Of a DNA stretch of 64,000 nucleotides, positions 47,796 to 60,217 are shown one piece after another. Position numbers and translations under genes: made by a program. The stretch comes from Malus domestica (Eukaryota; Streptophyta; Magnoliopsida; Rosales; Rosaceae): contig NC_091674.1 in assembly GCF_042453785.1 (NCBI RefSeq), positions 31,259,501-31,323,500 on the forward strand, given 5' to 3'. Within the stretch, counting starts at the first letter, position 1. Each line of letters opens with the position of its first letter. Under the pieces are notes generated by a model, which saw nothing but the letters and a program-made list of their open reading frames with translations, made no database searches and was not told the DNA's origin.

Positions 47796-50700
47796 TCACT
47801 TATTGAACCTAGTGACATTCACCATGCATGGACGATAGACCATCTCATCCGCTGTGCCGTTATTGTGCAGCACAACAAAGCCGTCATCTTCAACTTCTCC
47901 ACTTGCCTGGATCTCTAAACTAGTCCCTTGTTCAGTTCTAGTCACACAAGCTTCACTCACATCAACTCGGTTTGGTTCCACAATGCCTGCATCAGCAGCC
48001 CTCATCGGCGCGGACATTATTGCAGCCCTCAGTTCACGCTTCATGTTCTCCACTTCCAACTCCATCCGTCTGTTATGTACCACCATTGAATCAGTTTGCT
48101 CTTTCCTCAATTGTGCAACCACATTTGCCTGCTCAATCCTTTGCCTTTCCTCTCTCTCACTTGCCTCCATCTTAAGTCTCTCAATTTCAATATTAGCAAC
48201 TTTTATTTGTTCCTCATATGCTACTGTAATTGTTTCAACTTCTCTACAAATCCCTCTTTTCTCAGTTCTAATGCCCGGCACGTCAGACCACACAACCCCT
48301 GTCCCAAATCCTCTTACACGGTTGTATTTCTCAGGCCCCAATACATCAGCGTACACATTATGGCAAACCTGTTCAGTTATGATCTCATTCCTATCTGCGT
48401 ACAGTTTCAACTTTGTATTGAATTCATCCTGCAAGTTGTTGGGAAGAATAATCACATATACATATGAACTCTATATCGATTTCATAGCCTTCTAAATCAA
48501 ATATATTCCAACCATGTTTCTCAACAATACTAGTGCTATTAGTGATTGTTCTGTTGTTCAAACAAACATTATACCAATAAACTCATATGCACCCTTATCT
48601 CTTTCATTACTTCAGTGTATTCACTAATGCAGCCGGTTGCTGCATTATGTTCTTTGTCTCACTGAGTTTGCGTATAAAATATTACAAACCACATGATTGT
48701 TCACATTCCACAAACCTTTTATATATATCGCCTCCTATAGGACACCATGGCATACTAACAATTTTTGATGGCATACTTACAAACCGGAAACATATATATC
48801 ACCTACATCGAATATCAACATTGTATCAGCTGCTAATTGATGGCATACTTACAATTATTGCAGCTGACCGAGCATCCACTGGTTCCCCATTTTTCCGAGT
48901 ATGTGTTAGTGTAAAGAATGTAATGCAGTCCGGTTTGCTTCCATTCACTTGTTCCTGTTAACATAAAATGTCAAATAACCAATAGACCAGATATTTCATG
49001 AGATTGTTTTCATCCAGCACCTTCATTCCATGTGCACTAAACTGTACTTAAGTTAGCATAACACAAAACTGAAGGAAAATCCTTACATGTTCGTGTCTGA
49101 TTTGCGCAAACGACTTGGTTCCAGTCGTGTGATATATTTGTAGTGCCTTCCTGTTCTTTCTAGATGTCGTAGCACGCTTCTACATATGTCAATTGTATCA
49201 TGCATTAGTGGGGCTATGTGAAAACATAATTCATCCTAATTTCCAATACATACAATCCATACATTTATCATTCACATAATTTCCCAACTAAATCAACCAT
49301 ATATGGTGTATAAACAAGCAAGAACATTTGATCACTGTGTGTGGTACCTGAGCATGTCCGGTGTCCCATAGTTGTACTAACAATTTCCATTGCCCTTGGT
49401 TGACCCGGCCATCTTGACAATGGAACCTCTCCGCTGATGGTGAGTGCAGGCATGGAGTATAGTATGCCTTCTTGAGGTTTGCCTTGTAATCCTTCCATCT
49501 ATCATTCATCTTCATCTCACAAACCCGCCGAATTTTTGGCTCCAATTCTAATGTGATTTCATCTGTCCAATCAAGAGTCCCCTGCCCATTTAGATATATA
49601 TATGTTGTTGTTAATTATGCCCCATTACGTAATATATGAAATATGAAACAAAACATTTACTTTGTAATACCCCTGCAGTAGGTTTCAATTTTTTTTTATA
49701 ATCGTTCATTTTAGCCTTACATGAAACAGTTAAAAGCAGGCTCATTACACATCACCAATCTACAAGGATGCTGCCTTTTAGTGCTGCATTATGTGCAGTG
49801 GACCCTATTGTAATCGTATATGGTGCCTATTACGACGTAATTGGTGCGTCTTATTTCAAATATATCACATTCAAGCATAATTTATTCTAGTTCTACTTTG
49901 TAACTGACCACCTGCAGAATATTTGACATAACCAATGACGAGTATTAACTGGTGTATGGATAACAGTAGTTAAGGTCAATTAGTTTTGGAATGAAGGCAT
50001 ACTCTGTATTGATGGCATACTTATGGCTAACAGCAGTTAAACTTGTGTATTGATGACATACTTATGCATGTATAACAGCAGTTAATGTAATGTATTGATG
50101 GCATACTTATGGCTTCAACGTGTGTGTTGAGTAAGCAAACAAAAGGCCATGTGATGGCATTTTGTGGGTTTTATTTTTTCCAGGTTTAAATCTAATTGAC
50201 AGTGACATAACTATCTATCCATACAGCAAAACCAACCAACCATATAACCAATATCCTTATGTTGATTTACCTTAATCCTCTGCCAAGCACGATCCATGTT
50301 TGAACCCATGTAGAAATGCCTCCAATCAACTACGTTAATCGGAAAATATGATGCTTCCTGAGATAGCATTCCTAAAAACCTAGAAAATCTAGCAACAGTG
50401 TGAGGAGGCTCTACCGGCTGCCCTTTCTCATTAAATTGCATCACCTCCTTCGTACCATTGGGTGCCCAATGTGGCCTATTTATGCCCATAGGTGCCTGTG
50501 CTCTACAAGTCATACGTGAACGTTCATCCACGCTACCTTCGACATTATTTGGAATCGGGAAATGATGTATGTGGTTGTGTTCCATCAGGTTGAATGCTGG
50601 TGGTTCAGTTTCGATGCCTTCGTCAATCAACATTGATGCAACTGAGTTATTGATGCTGACCCACAGTACCTTCAAAATTACATTTCATGTAAACAGAACA

Positions 50701-50884
50701 CAAGTGCGTCCAATGAACAGCAGTACACAAAAGCATTTACATTTAACACCTCAATTAATTATCTGGTAAGCAGAGAACAATAGTACATACCTCCTGAAAT
50801 GGCTTCAATGTAACCTCTGTGCCCTCCAGATATTTTCGTCTTTGCGTTGATAGCTTGATGCAATTAAACAAGTCAACTGATATC
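47796..50884 (-). CDS. TNPA-like CACTA protein (plant transposase, Ptta/En/Spm type)
   Basis: Six well-supported exons read in frame on the minus strand: about 50884-50791, 50669-50271, 49581-49348, 49179-49087, 48954-48853 and 48428-47796. A seventh exon probably lies upstream near 50990-50930 (RWEELPLDLNVSANI), so the start codon is not fixed. Conserved blocks: FNEKGQPVEPPHTVARFSRF with DWRHFYMGSNMDRAWQRIK, then a WKDYKANLKKAYY segment, then YHTTGTKSFAQIRHEH and DCITFFTLTHTRKNGEPVDA. The last exon has a VCHNVYADVLGPEKYNRVRG block and a coiled coil (VANIEIERLKMEASEREERQ). These match the Transposase_24 family. In En/Spm, TNPA binds subterminal repeats and brings the ends together. No stop interrupts these exons. 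Confidence 0.8.
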
Positions 50885-51354
50885 TATGAAGCCAGACACG
50901 TTCCGTATTTGAAATACAAACTTCAAATATTTGCAGACACATTTAAGTCGAGCGGCAACTCCTCCCACCTACTAACAATAGTAAAACCATTATTTAATTG
51001 ATATACACTGATGGAGTTCGCCCCTAGCCACACATAATGGCCAGCTGTTGCTATTAACGAATAAAAAAATATAGGAACCCATTAAATAATTTATCAGTCT
51101 GTGAGGTGGCAGATTTGGAATTCATGGTTGATGAGATTGGCATATGCCATGTGCGGTCAAATATCCCTGCTTTTGTAAGGAGAATCCCGGGACTTAATTG
51201 TTGACACCCTAATTAATTATTTTTTCAACTCAGTGGGTGTGAACTTACAAGTGCCTTGTCTTCCATTCTAATCTCATTTATAAATATCAACGTTGAAGAG
51301 GTTGTTGAACTTACAGCAGTTTCAACTTCATCTCAAATTTGCACCAAATCACCA

Positions 51355-52245
51355 ATGTCCCATTTATTCCCAAATGTTCGCAGACAGTTATTTTGTAACA
51401 CGACTGAACCCCTTCTTCCTGCGGTGGATTATGAAGTGCTTGGTCCCATGATGCCTGCCCCAACCAATAACACTGCAACCCCGGTTCCTACCCAAGAAAA
51501 CCTTCTCCCTGTGCTCACTGCCAATCATGAAGATCCTGATTTTTGGCGTTACCTACAGGCTAACTTTCACGTCGAATTCGAGTTCGAGCAAAACCCCACA
51601 TTCGACTCAGGTGCCAACCAGCAGTTCGAATCCCCTGCAAAGACAACTACTGCCTGGGGTGAATGGAAAGACTTTTCGCATGGCTCTAACATGCCCGTTT
51701 ACCCTCATCCATCACCCAATCCCTTGATCAATATTTATTGTCCTCGTTATGATGAGGCAGCGAAAAATGTGATCTTAAAAGATGAGCACTTTCCATCTGA
51801 TCTTCCAGGTTTTGGTGTGAACGTGGTTCCACCCTGGTCCAACGAAATCGGCTACGTGAAGCATGGTAGCCGTGGAAAACAACCTTGCATCAGTGCTGAT
51901 ACTGAGAAATTAATGACCAGTGGAAAGCAACCTTCCATCAGTGGTGACACAGTGAAAATAATTTCATCTTTTTTCCCCGGTGATTCATACCGCTTTGATC
52001 CTATTGAGATTTGCAATGCTGTACACTTCGATTCTTATTCTGATTGTACCAGTACTGCAAGGACTCGTCATCCTCAAAAAAGGTACAAGGCTGTTAAGGA
52101 GTGTGCTGCGTGCGAATATGTGGGAGGTCAAGAACGTTGTGATTGGATGAATCGTGCTATAGGTCAAACAAAACAGGAAGCCATCCCCAAAGATATTCAG
52201 AATGCAAAATCACCATCCGATGACGCTTATGGTAAGAAGAGTTGA
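51355..52245 (+). CDS. Unidentified 296-aa reading frame inside the CACTA element
   Basis: A long plus-strand open frame, opposite to the transposase genes. The frame is open from 51256; the first ATG is at 51355. An AG acceptor-like CTTACAG near 51311-51317 suggests it could instead be a 3' exon. The product is Pro/Ser/Asn-rich, with DPDFWRYLQANFHVEFEFEQ near residue 60, an internal repeat (GKQPCISADTEK and GKQPSISGDTVK), and a basic Cys-containing tail (ECAACEYVGGQERCDW). I recognise no domain. It starts about 350-500 bp from the start of the TNPA-like gene, head to head. It could be a third captured host fragment or an element-specific protein. Confidence 0.5.
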   Translation: MSHLFPNVRRQLFCNTTEPLLPAVDYEVLGPMMPAPTNNTATPVPTQENLLPVLTANHEDPDFWRYLQANFHVEFEFEQNPTFDSGANQQFESPAKTTTAWGEWKDFSHGSNMPVYPHPSPNPLINIYCPRYDEAAKNVILKDEHFPSDLPGFGVNVVPPWSNEIGYVKHGSRGKQPCISADTEKLMTSGKQPSISGDTVKIISSFFPGDSYRFDPIEICNAVHFDSYSDCTSTARTRHPQKRYKAVKECAACEYVGGQERCDWMNRAIGQTKQEAIPKDIQNAKSPSDDAYGKKS

Positions 52246-52628
52246 ACCTAGCTGGGAATGGATGTTATATTCTAGTATTAGTATGCACGTATGTCCATTG
52301 CAGTTCAAGTTGTCAACGTTTAAAAACAATTCTCTAGTCTTTTGCTCTATGTAAACATTCCTGCTCAGTTTGTACCACCGCAGAAGATATGGATGTTTAT
52401 ATTTTGAACCTAGGAATTTGGTAACTATATAGACTGCTATGTTATCTAAGTTTTTGCATGGATGGTTTATGGAATCAATATCATGTATGACTACGCTGTG
52501 TATTTTGCACTTTTACTAATGTGTACCAGTTTGATTTATATGTATTCAGCAACAGTTGCGCTAATTAAATATCATGACAGAAAAACAAAGAAATCTGAAG
52601 ACAAAATATATATTGAACTAATGCTTAC

Positions 52629-54261
52629 ATCTTCCAGAGCAGAATAATGGTTCGACACTTCAGAGTTTAGATGAGAAAACATTGATTGTGAATTTCCTTC
52701 AAGATCCCCAGCTATACCATCTAAAGCTTTATTACCAGAACCATACATGTTTTTAAGCTTTCCTAATCTTCGTCGTTGTTCTTTAGTATCTTTCAAAATT
52801 AAGCCAAAAAATGAAGTTGTATATAGACTGACAATTCAATCTCAGGAATGCATGCAAATACAATCATCTTCTTGTCTAGGCCTTACCTCCGCCTTCGTTG
52901 ATACAAAGGACTGCATGTCCTCTTCCATATCTTTTAATTGTTGCTCCTGTTGTGTTATGCTTCCCTGCCAGAGTCTTATGCAAGACTTCAAGCTGCTGAG
53001 TTAATTGGGACTGAAATTTCTGGACTAGTATCCGGTTTCCATCTTAAATTTTGTCCTTGCGCTGTACAACACCATCCATGGTCAGAAAATAAATAACCTA
53101 GAGTTTTGAGGGAGATCAAAGAAGAACAAAAAAAATAATAATACAAACCAATTTTTGCAAATAAACTGGACACATCTGATGCAGCATTATCTAGCTCTGC
53201 TCTTAGCTCAATTGCACGCCCATCGAGTGATTTCTTTCAAAGTTAACAATGCAATAATAGTAAGCAAGAGTCATTTAAATGTACCTTCCAGCATGAAAGT
53301 TAATATATGCCAAACATTTAACATGAACTATTGTACAATAATCATGAATGTCGACTGTATAACTTCAAAGTAAGATGAAATGGAGAGAATCTATCTATGG
53401 TCTGAAAATGCAGATGGTGACACGACAAGTTGTTTTAGCAAACAACTTTGCTCACCCGATTTGAGGAGATTAACTATCACAAATTCCTGCTCTTTGATGG
53501 ACGCATTTGCTTCAAATGCTTGTCCTCAAGACCATACAGTGCATGTCCAGTTTCCTCAAGCTTTTTCTGAAGTATAAAGTGTTTAATTATCTCAGAACGA
53601 GAGCAGAAAGAATAAAGGACACTCTGTAAGTCGATATTACAAATGTATTACCTCAGTTTTCACAAGTTAAGCATTCAATTGTACAGCCAAAAGTTGCTCA
53701 CAACTGTAAAGTTCCTGAAGCTCCAGCAATTTCTACTCTCAGGCCAATGTTAACGTTCATATTAGTTCTCACCCTGTAGTCAATATTATTAAAAAAGAAA
53801 GGAATGAAATGTTGATGGAGATACCTTGTGTTTTGAATCATAATCAAGTTTCATCCGCTCTATCTTTTCAGACATTGCGTACAGTACATAAAGAGTTAAT
53901 GAAGTTAGTAACCAGTCAGTTGTGAACGTAGGAAAACCAGTCCATAATTCAGTTCAATGACAAGAATAAGACCTTCTTCTCTGCTTCTTCACTAACATAA
54001 CGATGTCGTGGTATATATATTCCATTCTTCTCTGTGGCAGTATATGCCTCTGAATGAACATAAGAAACATGTCATACATTTTAGCCTGCAGCAAAGTAAC
54101 AATAAGGAATAATTAAATAACCTGTCAAACAAAAAAATTATATGGAGAGAGAGATATAGAGAGCACATCAACGCTGGAATCAGTTAACAACCTTGCTTGA
54201 GTCGATGAATCTCAGAATACAAATCGTTGATCAAAACAGACCTCATCGTTTTTTGAATGAC
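52629..54261 (-). pseudogene. Captured kinesin-5 (KIN-5) gene fragment, eight exons
   Basis: On the minus strand, exon-like blocks spell the stalk of a plant kinesin-5: 54261-54192 (RSVLINDLYSEIHRLKQ), 54049-53973 (EKNGIYIPRHRYVSEEAEKK), 53878-53825 (MSEKIERMKLDYDSKHK), 53735-53652 (LLELQELYSCEQLLAVQLNA), 53566-53456 (KKLEETGHALYGLEDKH), ~53233-53149 (ELRAELDNAASDVSSLFAKI), 53061-52887 (FQSQLTQQLEVLHKT, then QQLKDMEEDMQSFVSTKAE) and 52789-52629 (RLGKLKNMYGSGNKALDGIA). Introns with mostly intact GT-AG ends separate them, so capture was at the DNA level. Stops (in RKDKI-stop-DGNR and after AVQLNA), a frameshift and one lost acceptor show decay. Kinesin-5 motors slide spindle microtubules; the motor domain is not present here. 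The block begins 143 bp after the TNPD-like stop codon. Confidence 0.9.
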
Positions 54262-54403
54262 CTGAAACAATAAGTAACAACATACCATAACAAGGGTCAG
54301 ATCGAAAGACAGTTCAACTATATAATTTGAGAGAACATGGATGAGCTTCTACATCGAATCAATACTTCCTATAACTATTACCTTCATCAAAAGTTAGATG
54401 CTT

Positions 54404-57400
54404 TTACAGGCATTCTTCAAAGTCTTGGGCATCTACATCGATTCTAACTCGAACCTCATCATTATCACCAGTTGCATGTTCCACATCCTGTCCATCGCAC
54501 GGATCATCATCATGTGTTGAGGACATATCAAAGAAATCGCGTGGTCTCGTTTTGATTGCAACATGCCATTCTATATCTGTTGGGTCTTGTACATAGAACA
54601 CTTGTAGTGCTTGTGATGCGAGAATGAAGGGGTCACTCGTAGACGACATCTTATTGAAGTTAACCAATCTAAAGCCATATCTGTCTGTTTTTACTCCCTT
54701 ACCAGTATTTCTGGAAGTGCCATTAAACCAGTTGCACTTGAATAAAACCACCGTGTGTTCCATATGGTACTTGATTTCAAATACATCAGTCAGAACCCCA
54801 TAGTAGTCTACCAAACTGGTAACAGGGTTCCGGTCACGTGGGCCAGCATAACTTGGAACATCAGACTGTAGGAAAACACCATAGTTTTGGTAGTTCCCAT
54901 TGGATTGTGTGCCTCTTACTTTGAACCTGAACCCATTACATACAAAAGTCTTATATCTCCGACACCACTTACTAGGTCCATTAGCAAGCGCCACCAAGTC
55001 GTCAGTTGCACTTGGATCACCTGATTGTTGCAATTGATTAACCTACACAATTTACACCCAGGTTCATATGCATAGTTAAGAATTGGAAGCTAAATAGGAA
55101 ACCAGTACACACAGAATTAACTTATTCCGTACTAACATGGTTTTCGAACCAATCTGGGAAGGATTTAATAGCTTCTTTCTCTGCTTCTAGCATGGTTACA
55201 CGCATTCCTCGAGTTTTTTGAGCATTTTCCACGTAACTTCTGTAGGTGAAAATAAAGTCAATGTCACTCTGTAGAACCAACAGTAGAGTTTCAGAAGTTG
55301 GTGCCATTGAACTGCAGTTTATAACATTTAAGTTTAATCACCTCCTATATGCCATTGACTTATCACAATTGGCTAAAACATACGATCGTGCAATCTCCCA
55401 ATCGTGGTTGTCAAGATGATAATCTTCCCGTATACCAAGTGAATGGCCGGTGGCACAAAATATGTCAAAGTCGCCCTCATGGTCAGGCCGTAATATATTT
55501 GCATTTCGGCTTGGACGGTTCAAACGTGTTTCCACGCCTTCCAAGTACATCGCACAAAAAGACAAGCACTCCTCAGCCAGATATCCTTGGGTCATGCTTC
55601 CCTCTGGTCGATTTTTATTTCTAACATACTTCTTCAACGTAAGCAGGAACCTAATTTAAATAGTACAACATCAAAATTGATGTTCTAAATAGTATGATGC
55701 ACAGATGTAATACCTATAGAAACATACTAAAAGTTAAGGAATACCTCTCAATTGGGTACATCCATCTGTAGTGCACCGGACCTGCAAGTGCAGCTTCCTC
55801 GGCAAGATGTATTGTGAGGTGAAGACTGACGACAAAGAACGCAGGGGGTAATATCCTTTCCAATTGGCATAGGATCATCATTATTTTGGGTGTAAGTTTG
55901 CGAAAGCCTTCCACTGACCCTTTTTTAGTACACAAATGTCTGAAGAATGCACTTAGTTCTAATACTATCTGTGCAGTCCCAGATGGGAGGCTTTTGCGTA
56001 TGGCAATTGGAAGGAACTGCTGCATTAAAACGTGCCAATCATGACTTTTAAGTCCCCTTATGATCTTTTCCCTTACATGCACAAGACGTGAAATATTGGA
56101 CGAGTAATTGTCAGGCACTTTTATTGAGGCTAAGACCTTGCAAAACAATTCCTTCTCTAATGGTTTCATAGTATATGCACCGGGAGGCATCTTTGGCTTT
56201 CCATTGACAAATTTGATCTGCAACTCCGGTTTCATGCCCATCAATTCCAAGTCCAACCTTGCATTCATGTTATCCTTGCTTTTCCCAACAATACCCAGCA
56301 GCGTTGCAACCAAACTTTCAGTTACATTTTTTTCAATGTGCATGACATCAAGGCAGTGTCGAAGGAGAAGATGTTCCCAATACCGCAATTGGAAGAAAAT
56401 ACTATGTTTCTTCCATGGCCCAACCGTTGGTGTAGGTGGTGGTCTTTTGTCTCCAACCAGTTTCCGTGGCGTCTTACCATATTTGAACCGTAAAGTGGAC
56501 AACCGCCGAAGGCATTCACGTCCGGTCATAGGGGAAGGTGCTTGCTCTCTTTCGTCAGAAAGATTAAAGGCTTTCCTTTGTCGACGAAAAACATGTGACA
56601 TGGGCAAGAAACGACGGTGACCCCTATAACAATATTTCCTACCCTTTTTGAGATATGTCGACTCGGTGTTGTAATTGCAATGAGGACATGCTAATTTCCC
56701 ATGTGTGCTCCAACCAGACAAGTTCCCATAGGCGGGGAAGTCGCTAATAGTCCACAAAACAGCTGCTCGTAAGGTGAAGGTCTCTTGCCTAAACGTATCA
56801 TAAGTGGGAACCCCGGAGGTCCACAATACCTTCAGCTCGTCTATTAATGGTTGAAGGTATACATCAATATCATTTCCCGGAGATTCTTTGCCCGGTATTA
56901 ACAAAGCCATCAATATGAAAGGTGATTTCATACACAACCAAGGTGGTAAATTGTATATGGTCAACAATACTGGCCATGTGCTATAGTCGGTGCTGCATTT
57001 TCCGAAGGGGTTGAATCCATCACTTGCCAACCCAAGACGTACATTGCGCATTTCCTCACCAAATGTTGGAAATTTCAAATCTAATTGCTTCCATGTAAAG
57101 GAATCAGCTGGATGTCTTAAGTAGCCATCCTCGGGCCGAGAAAGACCATGCCAACACATATCTTCACTGGTGTGTCGAGACATGTAAAGCCGTTGCAAGC
57201 GGGGTGTAATAGGAAAATATGTTAGCACCTTCCGAGGTATTCTCTTTTTACTGCTTGGCGCTGTGTCATCTACCTCGGTTGTATATCTAGACACACCACA
57301 TGTAGGACAAACATCTAAACCACTGTTATGTTTCCAATACAACATGCAGTCATTTTCACATGCATGGATCTTTTGGTGAGGCAACATGAATTTTTTCAGC

Positions 57401-58020
57401 AATCCCTTTGTACTCATCACCTTCTTCGGTAAAGAATGACCATTTGGGAGTATATGTTTGAGAAGCTGAAGATTAGCTTGTACTGCACTTTCACTGCACC
57501 CATATAAGCACTTGTTTTGAAATACTCGTATTAGGAAATCCATTTTCTTCATACCACATCCCGGATATAATTCCGTATTTGCATCTTGCACCATGGCTTC
57601 AAACTTACGTGCATATGCAGGTATTGAAGCTTCCTGCTCGCTGTGATTATTAATAGGCATGCCACCCATCACACTGGGACCAGAGAAAATATCTTCAAGC
57701 AAGGGGCGTAGTTCAGAATGAGGAGTATTAATAGCAGCAAGTTGTTATGCAGCTTCGCTACTTGGAAGAGGGTCACCAAATGTCTCTCCATGCCATACCC
57801 ACGAGCCTTGCAAGTATGAACGGTCCATACCTTCAACAATTAGATGCGCTTCGACTTCTTTATTACTCAACCAGAACCTATTCAAGCATTTAGCACACGG
57901 ACATTTGATGTTCCCCTCATGAGAAGCAACTTCCAATGAGTTTGAGATAAATTTTGCTAGCCCTGTTCTGTAATCCTCTGTAAACAGATTGAAAGAGGCC
58001 CAACTTTTGTCCATCATCAC
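54404..58020 (-). CDS. TNPD-like CACTA transposase, one in-frame stop
   Basis: Four exons on the minus strand: 58020-55745, 55650-55342, 55311-55137 and 55042-54404. The N-terminus (MMMDKSWASFN..., with CPCAKCLNRFW) is the transposase-associated domain. Next comes the Transposase_21/TNP2 core with ENDCMLYWKHNSGLDVCPTC, the hallmark DGFNPFGKCSTDYSTWPVLL plus YNLPPWLCMK, and CLDVMHIEKNVTESL. Then DUF4218 (LPPAFFVVSLHLTIHLAEEA, KKYVRNKNRPEGSM) and, in the last exon, DUF4216 (DYYGVLTDVFEIKY, VVLFKCNWFNG). These proteins cut the element ends. A single TAA at 57747-57745 separates the first 91 codons from the rest in the same frame; no splice sites nearby would remove it. Otherwise it reads through about 1,100 residues. 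Confidence 0.85.
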
Positions 58021-58810
58021 TGAGTATAATCAATAGTTTCTAGAATTGGAACAACAAGGTGCCTAAAGATGAAAAAGGCAAGTAAAATATGTAACGTAAA
58101 CAAATTAAGTAAATATAGTATGTGAATACTATATGGACAGAATTTACATAAGCAACTGCAAGGGAGAGTATATTATTTTAGAAATCAATTTTTGTAAGTG
58201 GGAAAACAACTCCAATCGCATTTATGAGTGACATTGTATATATGAGTCTTGCACAGGATTTTAGGGTGCATGGGATAGTAAAAAGGTCATAAAAGTCACC
58301 AAAAGAAGTTAAGGAAAAAGTTCATATACTGAGTAATGTCGGTCAGGCAGTCATTAGTTTAAAATGTAGAGGTATTTAGTATGTTTTGTATACAACATTT
58401 GTATAGTATTTGTAGGAATGTGAATCGTGTTTCATTCCAAATTTGTATCTATGTATAGAGGTTTAAGTGTTCCATTCTAGAATGGTTAAAAGTCCATTGT
58501 TCAAAACCTCACATATCTTGATTTGCACCATTTGATAAAAAGGCACGAATTGAAGGAAGATATATTTACCAAATGATTATTCACAGAAAAGCACAGTTAA
58601 GAAATGATTATTCACAGAAAAGCACTTTTACCAAATAATCAGGCAAGCATTTGAATTGTATTCTTTCTAAAAACAACTGAAACACAAGTTAAAATAAATA
58701 AACAGATAGATAGGCTTAAGCACTAGATTGCAAATATTTCCCTGAAGCTTATAAAATTAGGTGCGGAAGAAGTTAGGGACAGGAAGAGATGCAGGAACCT
58801 TGAAGTGGAG
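58021..58810. other. CACTA internal DNA upstream of the TNPD-like gene
   Basis: AT-rich, no frame of interest. Contains a repeated GATTATTCACAGAAAAGCAC (about 58576 and 58605). Probably holds the TNPD promoter. Confidence 0.4.
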
Positions 58811-58916
58811 TTGAAGGGATTCTTCAAGACGTAATCCGTGTACAGCTCATAGATATGTTTCAAGAGACCTTCCATGTGCTGTGTCCCAGGCTCAGAGACA
58901 ACAAAGAACTTTGTCC
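58811..58916 (-). pseudogene. Captured TRS23 (TRAPP subunit, Sybindin family) exon
   Basis: After an acceptor TTTGCAG, the minus strand reads TKFFVVSEPGTQHMEGLLKH then IYELYTDYVLKNPF, nearly identical to plant TRS23/TRAPPC4. That protein is a core subunit of the TRAPP tethering complex in ER-Golgi traffic. The family continues with YEMEMPIRCELFD; here the sequence diverges right after NPF, at the normal exon end. Only about 35 of roughly 140 residues are present, so it is a fragment. It lies in the same orientation as the transposase genes. Confidence 0.85.
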
Positions 58917-59529
58917 CTGCAAATAATGAAGGTATATCATCACTTTCACAATCCAAGACATTGTAAAAATTTATAGTAAATTTTTTTCTTCCCAGGATAA
59001 ATTGAACAGCCACAGGAAAAATGAAATTGAGACCAACATCCTGTTCGATAAAAAAGTCCCAATTCAAAAGGAAAAAAAGCCAAGCCCAAAATAACAGACT
59101 CAATTACTCTAAAAACAGAAAACAATAAAACTTGTCAACACTGAAACAAACAGTAACTTCGTGCTAAACACTTTCTAAACCAGGCAGATGGACCCGAGTC
59201 GACATCCTAGCTACTAAACCAACTCATTCGCCTTACAAAATTCAAGTCTAGCAGTTGTCAAGACGTGTAATATGTACGGTAAGCTTGTATCATTAGAGCT
59301 ACTTTTTGCTTAAGAAGAAAAACAAACGAGTAAAATGGTATCATAGCAGAAAGTACAGAACTCAGAAAACCCAATATTCACTACAATAATATGACGCAAG
59401 TCAAAGCGGATTGGTAGATATAGAAACTAGAAGGAGCAAAACAAAAGGTTTCACCCTTTCTATAACCAGACCAAAGAAGATCCTAATTATGTGGAAATTG
59501 ATAACATCACACAAGATCATGTAGAGGAA

Positions 59530-59790
59530 AACACTTGTCCATAGCCCATCTTCAAAATACAGAACCACAAGATAGATGTTGCCGTTGACACCAAATGGCT
59601 TACAAGAAACCACCACTATTAGTTGTGTCAATTAACGGATCAACTCACTCAATCCCAATATTTAGCAGTCACCACACTTGCGAAACTCTCGTTGTGTACC
59701 CATCTTCCAAATTACAGAACCACAAGACATCTGTTGCCTAAATCGTACACTAAATGGCTTATAACAACACTGCCATTCAACTTGCTCGAT
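59530..59790. repeat. Imperfect direct repeat inside the CACTA element
   Basis: Two copies of about 90 bp (near 59535-59625 and 59695-59785) share CCCATCTTC, ACAGAACCACAAGA, TGTTGCC and ACTAAATGGCTTA/ACCAAATGGCTTA in the same order. Non-coding; the origin is unknown. Confidence 0.55.
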
Positions 59791-60217
59791 GACAATATTT
59801 AGCATTGACCTCAGTTATGAATTTATTCCCCCACCCCCGGTAATAACTATCATCCGCTAGATTACATCGTAAAGTGGTCCTAAACTACTGCAATGCACAA
59901 CATAAAACACAAGTAGGACTAGCAACAGATAGATAACAATAATAGGCTTAAACCCTGTATGGTTTCCAGATTGTTCCAACTTGAACAGATAGAAGAAGCA
60001 CTTCAAACTGAACTAACAAAAAACTCCAACAGAATCGCAGACATAATAAACAAATTGAAATGTTTAGTCTAAAAAATGCTGAATATTGAATTTGTGGAAC
60101 ACAAAATTACCTGTTTAGACTCCCCAAAATCAATCCAGTTGGTTGCAACCCCAAATTGATTGCAAGAAACCCAGCTGATAATAAATAATGAACTGAGGAG
60201 CTTAATTTGCTGAGAAA

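Noticed and set aside
47854..48495. A 213-codon plus-strand frame
   Set aside because: It is the reverse-strand shadow of the last TNPA-like exon, which has family motifs and splice sites.
56108..56620. A 170-codon plus-strand frame
   Set aside because: Antisense shadow of the TNP2 core; no own motif.
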